A DNA stretch of 64,000 bases from positions 1 through 64,000 of the forward strand of contig NZ_JARHTP010000010.1 in NCBI RefSeq assembly GCF_029223485.1. The letters run 5' to 3'. The notes beneath the pieces are model-generated. The model saw only the letters and a program-made list of their open reading frames with translations, made no database searches and was not told where the DNA came from. The position numbers and the translations under genes were made by a program. This document shows, piece after piece, positions 50,607 through 59,570 of the stretch. Positions within the stretch are counted from its first letter, which is position 1, and every line of letters starts with the position of its first letter. The DNA comes from Streptomyces coacervatus (GTDB lineage: Bacteria > Actinomycetota > Actinomycetes > Streptomycetales > Streptomycetaceae).

Positions 50607-51827
50607 GTGACCGTGACGCAACCTGATGTGAGCGTCGTCATCGGGGCGTACGAAGCGATGCCGTATCTGGTCGAGTGCCTGGCGTCCGTCGAGGCACAGA
50701 CCATCGACCCGGAGCGCATCGAGGTCATCGCGGTGGACGACGGCTCCACCGACGGGTCGGGGGAGTACCTGGAGGAGTTCGCGGCCCGTGTGGCCATGCC
50801 GGTCACGGTGATCCGGCAGGACAACTCCGGCGGCCCCAGCGGCCCGCGCAACGTCGGCCTGGGCAAGGCCGCCGGCCGCTATGTCTTCTTCCTCGACGCC
50901 GACGACCGGCTGGGCCCCGAGGCGCTGGAGCGCATGGTCGCGATGGCCGACCGCAACGGCACGGACGTCGTCCTCGGCAAGGTCGAGGGCATCAACCGCA
51001 AGCCCCCGCAGTCGATGTGGGGCAAGACGCTCGACCGCACCGACGTCTACTCCTCCAACATCAAGTTCACCCTGAGCGCGCAGAAGCTGTTCCGCCGTGA
51101 GCTCCTCGAACAGCACGGCATGCGCTTCGACGAGTCCCTGTGGACCGGCGAGGACGCGCTGTTCACGATGGAGGCCTACCTGCGGGCGAACGGCGTCTCC
51201 GTGCTCGCCGACTACACCTGCTACTACCTGGTGGGCCGCGACGACGGCAAGCACGTGACGAAGAGCGGCGGCTACACCCTGCGCTTCGACTCCGCCCGCG
51301 CCCTGATGAACCTGATCGCCGAACTCGTCCCCGCCGGCGAGCGGCGCGACGCGCTCATGCACCGGCCCTTCCTGATCACGCTGCTGCCGCAGTTCGGCCC
51401 CAAGTTCCTCAAGGACAGCGAGCAGGTACGGCAGCACAAGTTGGAGCTGGCGAAGCCGCTGATGGAGGAGTTCTGGACCGAGGGCGTCGCCGGCCGCCTC
51501 AAGGTCGAGGAGCGGCTGCGGCTGCACCTCGTGGCCGAGCAGCAGCCCGAACTCCTCCTCCCCGTCGTGGAGTTCGTGAAGGCGAAGAAGCAGGCGGCGG
51601 CCCTCCTGGAGAAGAAGGGCCACCACGTCTACCTCGTCTACCCGCACTTCCGCGAAGCGAAGGCCGGCATACCGGACTCGGTCTACCTCGCCGCACCCCG
51701 CGAGGCCCGCGCCTTCCACGGCTACCGCGAACACTCCGCCGGTTCGGTGCTGAAGCGGGCGGTGCGCAAGGCGCGCCGGGTGCTGAAGGCGCGGTCCGGC
51801 GCGGGCAGGACCGCCGCGGCGGCCTGA
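50607..51827 (+). CDS. Family 2 glycosyltransferase with teichoic-acid-type C-terminus
   Basis: A 406-residue GT-A enzyme: DVSVVIGAYEAMPYLVECLAS, then AVDDGSTDGSGEYL and the metal-binding FFLDADDRLGPEAL. After the catalytic domain (to ~225) comes a ~180-residue helical region like that of GT2 proteins paired with TagF/TarF polymerases. It ends in a very basic tail (KRAVRKARRVLKARSGAGR) that could contact the membrane. GTG 50607 follows GAGGGGGAAACA. It probably adds sugar to the wall polymer made by its neighbour. Confidence 0.85.
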   Translation: MTVTQPDVSVVIGAYEAMPYLVECLASVEAQTIDPERIEVIAVDDGSTDGSGEYLEEFAARVAMPVTVIRQDNSGGPSGPRNVGLGKAAGRYVFFLDADDRLGPEALERMVAMADRNGTDVVLGKVEGINRKPPQSMWGKTLDRTDVYSSNIKFTLSAQKLFRRELLEQHGMRFDESLWTGEDALFTMEAYLRANGVSVLADYTCYYLVGRDDGKHVTKSGGYTLRFDSARALMNLIAELVPAGERRDALMHRPFLITLLPQFGPKFLKDSEQVRQHKLELAKPLMEEFWTEGVAGRLKVEERLRLHLVAEQQPELLLPVVEFVKAKKQAAALLEKKGHHVYLVYPHFREAKAGIPDSVYLAAPREARAFHGYREHSAGSVLKRAVRKARRVLKARSGAGRTAAAA

Positions 51828-51846
51828 CGGCCGGGGCGGGCCGGAG

Positions 51847-53083
51847 CTACTGCCTGCCCGACTGCAGTGCCCGTCGGATCGGGCGCCCCACCACACGCCG
51901 GGCCCGCCGGTAGACGGACGTCGACGGCGCCGCCGTACCCGACCTGGCGGCGCCCCGCTCCAGCTCGCGCCTCAACTGGGCGTTGTCCAGCGACAGTTCG
52001 CCGATACGGCTCTGCAGCCAGCCGAACCGTGAGGTGAGCGAGGCGAGGTCGGCGTCGTTCCAGGGGCGGATGCCGGCCGGGAAGGCCAGCGAGCGCATCC
52101 GGGCCTCGAAGGCCGCGCCGCCGTCGCCGTGCGTGAACGTGTTCTCCAGGCCGTTTCGGTCCAGGAACGCCGTGAACCGCGCGAAGCGCTCCGCATGGCC
52201 GCCGGTCAGGCCGCCGAAGTCGGCCTCCTCGTACAGCTGCGCAGGGTCGAGATCCGGGGCCGACCTGTCGATGCGGCGGTGCGGGATGTCGAAGTAGCGG
52301 CACAGCTCCAGGGTCCGCGAGTCGCCGCACAGCACGGTGGCGGGCGTGCCCGCGAGCAGCGCCGCGATATTGCCGTGGATGCGGGAGCCGAAGGAGAAGT
52401 CGTACCCGCGCAGGTCCTCGATCCAGGTGACCGGGTCGACGTAGACCCGGACCTTGTCCTCCCGGTACATCGGATGGTCCGGGTGGGTCGGGATCGCCGT
52501 CACCGCAGCGTTCGGGTGGGACAGGTCCCGCCAGTGCAGCTGCCGTGCGTCGCTGAGGTTCTGGCCGATGAACGTCAGGTTGGGATAGCGGACGTGGACG
52601 CGGTCGATGACCTTGTCCAGGCCCTGCTTCTGCACCGCGCTGTGCGAGCCGTTGACCGCGATCCGGGAGTCGGGGGTCAGCTCCAACGCCCTTTTGCGTA
52701 CGGCCAGTTCCTTGCCGTACATGAAGAGGGACGGGCGGCTCCATCGGCTTCAGCCGCGCCGCGTTGTAGCTCAGCCCCGCCTGCGCGCCGATGCCCAGCA
52801 CCACGACCGGGATCCGCAGCCTGCTGATCAGCCGCGTCAGCCGCTTCAGCTGCGGCTCGAAGGACGGCCGGAACGCGTTGGCCAGCGGGACGACGAAAGC
52901 GTCGTACTCCTCGTTGATCCGGCCCGCCGCCACATCGGTCCGTACGCCGTTCGAGACGACCTCGGTGCCGGGTGTCTCCAGGATCTTGTGTGAGGCATCA
53001 CCGAAGATCAGATTGCCGGAGTTGGTGGCGATGACGTCCTGGTGGAGGGCCTCCAACCAGTGCAACCTTTTTGCCGTATGCAA
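51847..53083 (-). pseudogene. Polysaccharide pyruvyltransferase gene broken by an internal deletion/frameshift
   Basis: Two minus-strand frames together make a PS_pyruv_trans protein. Frame 1 (53083 down to about 52735; TTG start) gives NSGNLIFGDASHKIL and VVVLGIGAQAGLSYNAARLKPMEP. Frame 2 (about 52735 down to 51847) resumes at PSLFMYGKELAVRKRALEL and ends normally, including the family motif FSFGSRIHGNIAALLAGTPA. Between KPMEP and PSLF, intact homologues carry some 35-40 more residues (a VRGE...YL segment). These are missing and the frame shifts. The downstream half retains good coding bias, so the lesion looks recent or is a sequencing error. Confidence 0.75.
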
Positions 53084-53204
53084 CGCGTGAGCAAATGGTT
53101 ACGTGGCGCCTGTCCGGGGACTGGACCGGCGCGCGGGGCAGGGTCCCCTTCGCGTAGATTGCCGGGCGGGGAAGCCTGAGCGTGCGAGGGGACGGAAGAA
53201 CAAG

Positions 53205-54332
53205 GTGGCAGGGGCAAGGCAGGCCGTGAGCGAGGCCCGCAGGATCGTCGTCAAGGTGGGTTCCTCGTCGCTGACCACCGCGTCCGGCGGCCTGGACGCC
53301 GACCGCGTCGATGCGCTCGTCGACGTCCTCGCCAAGAGCCGAAGCGGCGGCGAGAAGGAGATCGTCCTGGTCTCCTCCGGCGCCATCGCCGCAGGTCTCG
53401 CCCCGCTGGGCCTGCGCCGCCGCCCCAAGGACCTGGCCCGCCAGCAGGCCGCCGCCAGCGTCGGCCAGGGCCTGCTGGTCGCCCGCTACACCGCCTCCTT
53501 CGCCCGCTACGGCGTCCGTGTCGGCCAGGTCCTGCTGACCAGCGACGACATGAGCCGCCGCGCCCACCATCGCAACGCCTCCCGCACCCTCGACAAGCTG
53601 CTCGCGATGGGCGCGTTCCCGATCGTCAACGAGAACGACACCGTCGCCACCGACGAGATCCGCTTCGGCGACAACGACCGGCTCGCCGCCCTCGTCGCCC
53701 ACCTCGTCCACGCCGACCTGCTGGTCCTCCTCTCCGACGTCGACGGTGTGTACGACGGCGACCCCAGCAGGCCCGGCACCTCGCGGATAGCCGAGGTGCG
53801 CGGGCCCGAGGACCTCGCCCACGTCGAGATCGGCAGCGCGGGCAAGGCCGGCGTCGGCACCGGCGGCATGGTCACCAAGATCGAGGCGGCCGCGATCGCC
53901 GCCGCGGCAGGGGTCCCCGTGGTTCTGACGAGCGCCGTGCACGCGGCGGAGGCCCTGTCCGGCGGGGATACCGGGACCTACTTCCACATCACCGGCAAGC
54001 GCTCCGCCGACCGGCTGCTGTGGCTGCAGCACGCCTCCACCCCGCAGGGCCACCTGACCCTGGACGACGGGGCGGTGCGGGCGGTCGTCGAGCGGCGCAC
54101 GTCGCTGCTGCCGGCCGGAATCGCCGCCGTCGAGGGCGAGTTCGTCGCCGGGGACCCGGTGGAGCTGCGGGACGCCGAGGGCCGCGCGGTGGCCCGCGGG
54201 CTGGTGAACTTCGACGCCAAGGAGATCCCCCAGCTGCTCGGCCGCTCGACCCGGGAACTGGCACGCGAACTGGGCCCGGCCTACGAGCGCGAGGTCATCC
54301 ACCGGGACGACCTGGTGATCCTGCATCCCTGA
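53205..54332 (+). CDS. proB: Glutamate 5-kinase
   Basis: A 375-residue enzyme phosphorylating glutamate, the first step of proline synthesis. The amino-acid-kinase domain shows RIVVKVGSSSL, VLVSSGAIAAGLAPLGL, NENDTVATDEIRFGDND and LLSDVDGVYDGDP. A C-terminal PUA domain (~290-375, with KSL-type GIAAVEGEF) is present. GTG 53205 is preferred; GTG 53226 (MSEARRIVVK, 368 residues) is an equally family-like alternative. obg usually adjoins proB in actinobacteria; here about 11.6 kb separate them. Repeats follow the stop. Confidence 0.96.
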   Translation: MAGARQAVSEARRIVVKVGSSSLTTASGGLDADRVDALVDVLAKSRSGGEKEIVLVSSGAIAAGLAPLGLRRRPKDLARQQAAASVGQGLLVARYTASFARYGVRVGQVLLTSDDMSRRAHHRNASRTLDKLLAMGAFPIVNENDTVATDEIRFGDNDRLAALVAHLVHADLLVLLSDVDGVYDGDPSRPGTSRIAEVRGPEDLAHVEIGSAGKAGVGTGGMVTKIEAAAIAAAAGVPVVLTSAVHAAEALSGGDTGTYFHITGKRSADRLLWLQHASTPQGHLTLDDGAVRAVVERRTSLLPAGIAAVEGEFVAGDPVELRDAEGRAVARGLVNFDAKEIPQLLGRSTRELARELGPAYEREVIHRDDLVILHP

Positions 54333-54340
54333 CGCCCGGG

Positions 54341-54457
54341 CCGGCTGCATTTCCCCGGGGGCAACCCCCGGACCCCCGGCCGGCTGCATTATCCCGGGGG
54401 CAACCCCCGGACCCCCGGCCGGCTGCATTATCCCGGGGGCAACCCCCGGACCCCCGG
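54341..54457 (+). repeat. Three 39-bp tandem repeats, each a GC hairpin, after proB
   Basis: Units at 54341-54379, 54380-54418 and 54419-54457 begin CCGGCTGCAT and contain CCGGGGG-CAA-CCCCCGG, a 7-bp stem. Units 2 and 3 are identical; unit 1 differs by two adjacent bases. They could form a triple terminator. Confidence 0.92.
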
Positions 54458-54608
54458 CCGAAAACGGGGGGAACGCCCCGCAAATCGGCCCGTCGTGAGG
54501 TGGACGTTCCGCAAAACCGCCCCACGATCCCTTGCGGCCTGCTCAACTTTGTCTCAGGGATACGTTCCGCACGTCCACCCAGTCGATCACTGCGTGAAGG
54601 AGGCCGTC

Positions 54609-55070
54609 GTGAGACGAGTGCGCCCTGGGGCCGCGGCGTCCCGCGACGGCGCCCCCTCCCGCGCGGTCGGCGAGGAGCGCGCCCTGACCAGCGTCGCGGC
54701 CGGCGACCGGTACGAGGAACCGGCCGATCTGCCGCGCCTGTGGCATGTCACCCTCAGCGTCTCCGGCGAGGAGGCACCGCTGAAGGAGGTGCGGCGCGGT
54801 CTCGAACAGCTCGCCCACGATCACCCCTTTCTGCTGACCAGCCGGTACGCGGGCGACCACGCGGAGATCCGCTACTGGGAGGAGGCCCGCGACCTGCACG
54901 ACGCGGCCGCCGTCGCCCTGCGCCTGTGGGGCGAGCACCGCCAGACCGCCAAGCTGCCGCCCTGGGAGATCGTCGGCCTGGAGGTCATCGACCGCGAGAC
55001 CTACCACCAGCGGATCGCCGAGGGGTACGGCCCGGCGCCCGCGACCCCCGTCGGGGTCCATCCCTTTTGA
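54609..55070 (+). CDS. Conserved hypothetical protein between proB and proA
   Basis: A 153-residue soluble protein of unknown function. After a basic, probably disordered N-terminus of ~30 residues comes a compact fold (RLWHVTLSVSGEEAPLKEVRRGLEQL ... AEIRYWEEARDLHDAAAVALRLW). The alternating strand-helix layout resembles small ferredoxin-like (ACT-like) folds, an inference only. GTG 54609 has an AAGGAGG site at ideal spacing. Its constant place between proB and proA suggests cotranscription with proA, which starts 73 bp downstream. Confidence 0.8.
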   Translation: MRRVRPGAAASRDGAPSRAVGEERALTSVAAGDRYEEPADLPRLWHVTLSVSGEEAPLKEVRRGLEQLAHDHPFLLTSRYAGDHAEIRYWEEARDLHDAAAVALRLWGEHRQTAKLPPWEIVGLEVIDRETYHQRIAEGYGPAPATPVGVHPF

Positions 55071-55143
55071 GCCCTCTTCGCCAGGTGTCTCGGGGTTTGG
55101 AATGACTGCCGATCCGGCCCGCCGGGCGCACTACCCTTCCCTC

Positions 55144-56430
55144 ATGACCACGCTTTCGCCGTACGACTCCATGTCCCCGGTCAACCGGGCCGCCTACCGC
55201 GCCAAGGCCGCCGCCGCCGACCTCGCCCCGCTGCCGCGCGCGGTCAAGGACGACGCGCTCGCCGCCATCGCGGACGCCCTGGAGGTCCGTACGAGCGAGA
55301 TCGTCGAGGCCAACGCCAAGGACATCGCCAAGGCCCGCGAGGCCGGCACCAGCGAGGCCATCATCGACCGGCTGACGCTCACCCCGGAGCGGGTGCGCGC
55401 CATCGCCTCCGACGTGCGCGACGTCGTCGCCCTGCCGGACCCGGTCGGCGAGGTCGTCCGCGGCTCCACCCTCCCCAACGGCATCGACCTGCGCCAGGTC
55501 CGCGTCCCGCTCGGCGTCGTCGGCATCATCTACGAGGCCCGCCCGAACGTGACGGTGGACGCCGCGGCGCTCTGCCTGAAGTCGGGCAACGCGGTTCTGC
55601 TGCGCGGCTCGGCCTCCGCCTACGAGTCGAACACCGCGCTGGTGCGTGTGCTGCGCGACGCCGTGGGCGGCGCGGGGCTGCCCGCCGACGCCATCCAGCT
55701 GGTGCCCGGCGAGAGCCGCGAGAGCGTGCGCGAGCTGATGCGCGCCCGGGGCCTGGTCGACGTCCTGATCCCGCGCGGCGGCGCCTCCCTGATCCAGACG
55801 GTCGTCTCGGAGTCCACCGTCCCGGTCATCGAGACCGGCACCGGCAACTGCCATGTCTACGTCGACGCCCACGCCGACCTCGACATGGCGATCGACATCC
55901 TGATCAACTCCAAGGCCCAGCGGGTCAGCGTCTGCAACGCCGCCGAGACCCTCCTGGTCCACCAGGACATCGCCCCCGAGTTCCTGCCGCGCGCCCTGGA
56001 CGCCCTCGCCGAGGCCGGGGTGACCGTGCACGCCGACCCGCGGGTGCTGGCGTACGCAAAGGACTCCAAGGCGACCGTCGTCGAGGCGACGCCGGAGGAC
56101 TGGGACACCGAGTACCTCTCGTACGACATCGCCGCCGCCGTCGTGGACTCCCTGGACAAGGCCGTCGAGCACATCCGGCTGTGGACCTCGGGTCACACCG
56201 AGGCGATCGTGACGACATCGCAGCAGGCCGCCCGCCGCTTCACCCAGCTCGTCGACTCCACGACCGTCGCCGTGAACGCCTCCACCCGCTTCACCGACGG
56301 CGGCCAGTTCGGCTTCGGCGCGGAGATCGGCATCTCCACGCAGAAGCTGCACGCCCGCGGGCCGATGGGGCTGCCGGAGCTCACCAGCACGAAGTACATC
56401 GTCACCGGTGACGGGCACATCCGGCGCTGA
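55144..56430 (+). CDS. proA: Gamma-glutamyl phosphate reductase
   Basis: A 428-residue NADPH-dependent reductase making glutamate semialdehyde, the second proline step. It has an aldehyde-dehydrogenase fold: LGVVGIIYEARPNVTVDAAALCLK, the catalytic cysteine in SKAQRVSVCNAAETLLVH, and FTDGGQFGFGAEIGISTQKLHARGP near the C-terminus. ATG 55144 gives MTTLSPYDSMSP and the usual length; the open frame from 55102 adds 14 unconserved residues. Confidence 0.97.
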   Translation: MTTLSPYDSMSPVNRAAYRAKAAAADLAPLPRAVKDDALAAIADALEVRTSEIVEANAKDIAKAREAGTSEAIIDRLTLTPERVRAIASDVRDVVALPDPVGEVVRGSTLPNGIDLRQVRVPLGVVGIIYEARPNVTVDAAALCLKSGNAVLLRGSASAYESNTALVRVLRDAVGGAGLPADAIQLVPGESRESVRELMRARGLVDVLIPRGGASLIQTVVSESTVPVIETGTGNCHVYVDAHADLDMAIDILINSKAQRVSVCNAAETLLVHQDIAPEFLPRALDALAEAGVTVHADPRVLAYAKDSKATVVEATPEDWDTEYLSYDIAAAVVDSLDKAVEHIRLWTSGHTEAIVTTSQQAARRFTQLVDSTTVAVNASTRFTDGGQFGFGAEIGISTQKLHARGPMGLPELTSTKYIVTGDGHIRR

Positions 56431-56521
56431 TCGCCACTGCGGCGGGCCGCGAGGCCCACGAGAGGTGTCTCACAAGGCGGATGAATTTCCATACCGTCTG
56501 CCCAAATTGACCCCCCAGGTC

Positions 56522-56527
56522 TACTCT
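56522..56527 (+). promoter_or_regulatory. Candidate -10 box giving a leaderless mRNA
   Basis: TACTCT, 6 nt (GGATCC), then GTG 56534. There is no ribosome-binding site. Confidence 0.5.
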
Positions 56528-56533
56528 GGATCC

Positions 56534-57100
56534 GTGCCGGAGGACGTGGGGGGCACGCCGTTCCCTGACGGCTGGGAGCCCGAAGACGACCACGACCGCG
56601 GGGTGTCGGACGAAGAGTTCGCCTCCGTGGTCTTCGACGAGGCCTTTGTACGGGCGGCCGTGGTGCACGAGCCGACCGCCGTCGAACGCCTCCTTGCCGC
56701 CGCCCAGGCGAGAGCAGAGGCCTCCGAGGCGGAAGCCCGCCGGGCCCACGGGAGAGGCGAGCGGTACGAGGAGGGATACCAACCCTCCGGTTTCGGCCAT
56801 GATCCCGAGCTCGACGACCTGGACGACACCGACGTCCTCGAAGGCCGCTACGGCGCCCCGGGGACGTACGGAAAACAGGTCCGCTGGCACCGCCCCGTCG
56901 CCTGGATGCTCGCCCTCGTGATGGGCATAGGCATGGTCGCGCTGGCCTTCACCGCGGTCTACCGGGGTGCCTCCTCGGGCAGCCGGGACCAGGTGCCGCC
57001 GCCCGCCTCGACCGGCCTGGAACAGGGCAGCGCGGCGCCGCCCTCCGCTTCCGCCGACAACTCTCAGCCAGCGCTCTCGGTCATCCCGCCCAGCCCCTGA
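56534..57100 (+). CDS. Single-pass membrane protein with SVVFDE-FVRAA motif, member 1
   Basis: A 188-residue protein. The N-terminal cytoplasmic part is acidic and contains FASVVFDEAFVRAAVVHEPTA (residues ~29-49), then an Ala/Glu/Arg-rich helix, one membrane helix (VAWMLALVMGIGMVALAFTAV) and a short Pro/Ser-rich extracellular tail. The same SVVFDE-(A/S)-FVRAA motif occurs at the same distance from the membrane in the next gene. GTG 56534 looks leaderless; upstream codons overlap proA. From memory, genes at this place in S. coelicolor (SCO2583/2584) have been linked to the spore-wall complex. Confidence 0.75.
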   Translation: MPEDVGGTPFPDGWEPEDDHDRGVSDEEFASVVFDEAFVRAAVVHEPTAVERLLAAAQARAEASEAEARRAHGRGERYEEGYQPSGFGHDPELDDLDDTDVLEGRYGAPGTYGKQVRWHRPVAWMLALVMGIGMVALAFTAVYRGASSGSRDQVPPPASTGLEQGSAAPPSASADNSQPALSVIPPSP

Positions 57101-57200
57101 GCGGCGCCCGGAGCACGGCCTTCGCGCGCACTTTCGATCCTGGTGAGAACCTGTCAGAACTTGTCGTGTACCAGGGCGTTTACCGGGGCTTCCGGAGACC

Positions 57201-57206
57201 TACCCT
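57201..57206 (+). promoter_or_regulatory. Candidate -10 box giving a leaderless mRNA
   Basis: TACCCT, 6 nt (GAAGGT), then ATG 57213. Confidence 0.5.
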
Positions 57207-57212
57207 GAAGGT

Positions 57213-58283
57213 ATGGGAGGGCCTGGAGACCCACCTGAGGGGACACCCGAGGGCGCCCCCGGGGGTGGTGAGGACGAGTACCGATCCGTCGTCTTCGACG
57301 AGTCGTTCGTCCGCGCTGCCCGCCTCCAGGAGTTCTCCGCGCAGGAACGCATGGCCGACCACGCGCCCGCCGTGCGCCGCCGCCCGCCGCTGCACCGGGG
57401 CCTGTCCCGGCAGGCGCTGATCCTGGTCCTGCTGATAGCGGTGGCCTTCGGGACCGCTATCTACATGGGTGTACGGCACCCCTACCAGACCCCCGCCGCC
57501 CGGCAGCCCGTGGAGCCCCTGCGGATGACGGTCATACCGCTCTCCCCCCAGGGCAAGGTGCCGGGCACGGCCGATCCCGAGTACCTGTACACGCACAGCC
57601 CCGCCGCGCAGTTCCGGGTCGGCGCCGAGGGCATACCGCTGCCCGCCGCGCGGCGCACCGCGCACTTCTCGGACAGCCAGGTGGTGGCCGCTCTGACCAC
57701 CGCCAAGGACTACATAGTCCACTCCTCGCTCTACCCCGAGGTCCTGAACAGCCAGGATGTCCGCTCCGTGCGCGTCCTGCTCGACGCCAGCCAACTCGAC
57801 CAGTTCGACCAGAGCTTCGAGCACCCGACGGCCGACGGCCGGCATCAGCCCACCGGATGGCTGGTTCGCTTCGACCAGACCCGCGCCCAGCTCGCCGACG
57901 GCAAGATCCGGGTCCAGGGCACGCTGCAGGCCACCGAGACCGACTCGGCCACCCTCGAGGTCACCGCGGACCACACCTTCGTCTACGCGCTGCGACCGAC
58001 CGGCGCCGACGCCAAGGCCCCGGCCTCCCTGTTCACCGTCCGGCGCGAGCTGCACTTCCGCTTCGACCGCGACGACCTCCGCCTGCACCAGGCCCAGCTG
58101 GTCGTCTCCTACGTCCAGGCCGGCCCGCTGTCCTGCGCCGAGGACTCGACCAACCACTTCCACCCGCTGCTGGCCGGACAGACGGCCAAGTCGGGCGGCC
58201 CCGCGGGCACCGACCCGTATGCGACCGGCGGCGCGACGGCCCTCTGCGGCTCCCTCGCGACGAGCGCACAGCCCAAGGTATGA
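57213..58283 (+). CDS. Single-pass membrane protein with SVVFDE-FVRAA motif, member 2
   Basis: A 356-residue protein: a Gly/Pro/Glu-rich start, the motif RSVVFDESFVRAARLQEFSAQER (residues ~24-46), a basic stretch, a membrane helix (ALILVLLIAVAFGTAIYMGV, ~70-89) and a ~265-residue extracellular domain with two cysteines (PLSCAED, TALCGSL). Strand-rich segments (IRVQGTLQATETDSATLEVTADH) suggest a beta-fold. No enzyme motif was recognised. Its N-terminus resembles the preceding gene product, so the two probably share a cytoplasmic partner. Confidence 0.78.
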   Translation: MGGPGDPPEGTPEGAPGGGEDEYRSVVFDESFVRAARLQEFSAQERMADHAPAVRRRPPLHRGLSRQALILVLLIAVAFGTAIYMGVRHPYQTPAARQPVEPLRMTVIPLSPQGKVPGTADPEYLYTHSPAAQFRVGAEGIPLPAARRTAHFSDSQVVAALTTAKDYIVHSSLYPEVLNSQDVRSVRVLLDASQLDQFDQSFEHPTADGRHQPTGWLVRFDQTRAQLADGKIRVQGTLQATETDSATLEVTADHTFVYALRPTGADAKAPASLFTVRRELHFRFDRDDLRLHQAQLVVSYVQAGPLSCAEDSTNHFHPLLAGQTAKSGGPAGTDPYATGGATALCGSLATSAQPKV

Positions 58284-58287
58284 GTGA

Positions 58288-58313
58288 CCGGCGGGCGCTC
58301 CTGCCCCCGCCGG
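58288..58313. terminator. Hairpin between converging genes
   Basis: CCGGCGGG and CCCGCCGG form an 8-bp stem in the 45-bp gap before the metallopeptidase gene. Confidence 0.6.
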
Positions 58314-58328
58314 CCATGAACCCTCAGA

Positions 58329-59456
58329 TCACTTGTCGTCCCGCGGCGGCGTGTCCGTGGGCGGCTCGTCCGACGGCGGCTGCTCCTGCCCCGGAGCCGA
58401 GCTCGCGAAGCCGTCGAAGCCGCGCCGCACGCGCCCGCCGATGCCCCCGGCCCCGCCGGCGATGTCGCTGACCAGCTTCATCAGCGGATCCTTGGAGCTC
58501 TTCACATTGCTGGCGTAGCTGGCCGCCGACTCCTTGAACGAGTCCGAGACCGAGGTGTCCTTGTCCTCGCTGCGCCGCGGGTAGTGGCCGTCCATGATCC
58601 GCTGGTAGTCCCGGGACTCGGACCACTTCTTCAGCTCGGCCGCCCGGATGGTGGTGAACGGGTGGGACCGCGGCAGCAGGTTCAGGATCTTCAGCACGGA
58701 GTCGCGCAGGTCGCCGCCCTCCTCGTACTCCTCGGCCTGCTTGAGGAACGCGTCCACGTTCATCTCGTGCAGATGGTTGCCGCCCGCGATCTTCATCAGA
58801 CCGCGCATCGAGGCCTGCAGATCCTGCCCGGCCAGCAGCCCCGCCCGGTCCGCGGACAGCTCCGACTTGCGGAACCACTCGCGCAGCGCCGTCACGATCG
58901 CCATGATCGCGATGGTGCCCAGCGGGATCCAGGCGACCCGGACCGCCAGGTTGGTCAGGAACAGCAGGATCGTGCGGTACACCGCGTGACCGGACAGGGC
59001 GTGGCCCACCTCGTGGCCGACGACCGCCCGCATCTCCTCCTCGTCGAGCAGCTCGACGAGCCCGGTCGTGACGACGATGATCGGCTGATCCAGGCCGATG
59101 CACATCGCGTTCGGCTGCGGGTCCTGGTTGACGTACATCGGCGGGACCTTCTCCAGGTCCAGGATGTAACAGGCATCTCGCAGCATGTCGTTGAGGTGCG
59201 CGAACTGCTGATCGGACACGCGCACCGAGTCGGACAGGAACAGCAGCCTGAGGCTGCGTTCGGGCAGCAGCCCGCTGAGCGCCTTGAAGACCGTGTCGAA
59301 GCCGCTCAGCTTGCGCAGCGCCACCAGCGCGCTGCGGTCGGCGGGGTGCTCGTACGCACGCGAGGAGATCCCGGGGAAACGCCTGCGCTGCCTGCTCGGA
59401 ACGTTTTCGTGTCCGTTGTGCTCGTGGTGGCCGTCGTCGGACATGTTCTCCCCCAT
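58329..59456 (-). CDS. M48-family zinc metallopeptidase (membrane)
   Basis: A 375-residue protease. The zinc motif HEVGH is at 148-152, inside AVVGHEVGHALSGH; the third ligand is the Glu of SELSADRAGLL (~195-205). One or two membrane helices (~158-190) follow the HExxH, and a cytoplasmic C-terminus ends in Pro/Asp-rich sequence. The His-rich N-terminus (HHEHNGHENV) might also bind metal. Related enzymes (HtpX, BepA) handle membrane or envelope protein quality control. ATG 59456 or ATG 59444 (MSDDGHH, with GGGGAG just before it) may be the start. Confidence 0.88.
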   Translation of the reverse strand: MGENMSDDGHHEHNGHENVPSRQRRRFPGISSRAYEHPADRSALVALRKLSGFDTVFKALSGLLPERSLRLLFLSDSVRVSDQQFAHLNDMLRDACYILDLEKVPPMYVNQDPQPNAMCIGLDQPIIVVTTGLVELLDEEEMRAVVGHEVGHALSGHAVYRTILLFLTNLAVRVAWIPLGTIAIMAIVTALREWFRKSELSADRAGLLAGQDLQASMRGLMKIAGGNHLHEMNVDAFLKQAEEYEEGGDLRDSVLKILNLLPRSHPFTTIRAAELKKWSESRDYQRIMDGHYPRRSEDKDTSVSDSFKESAASYASNVKSSKDPLMKLVSDIAGGAGGIGGRVRRGFDGFASSAPGQEQPPSDEPPTDTPPRDDK

Positions 59457-59570
59457 GTGCGTGTGAGTGGCCCTTTGCGGACCCTTGTGCGGCCCTTTGC
59501 GCCCCCGAAGCGAGCCCCAGCCTAGGCGGAGTTACCGTGGACGGGCACTACACCGAAGGAGTCCAAAACC

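Noticed and set aside
53103..53204. N-terminal extension of proB from GTG 53103
   Set aside because: The residues (APVRGLDRRAGQGPL...) are unlike ProB, which begins just before RIVVKVGSS; this stretch is the promoter and leader region.
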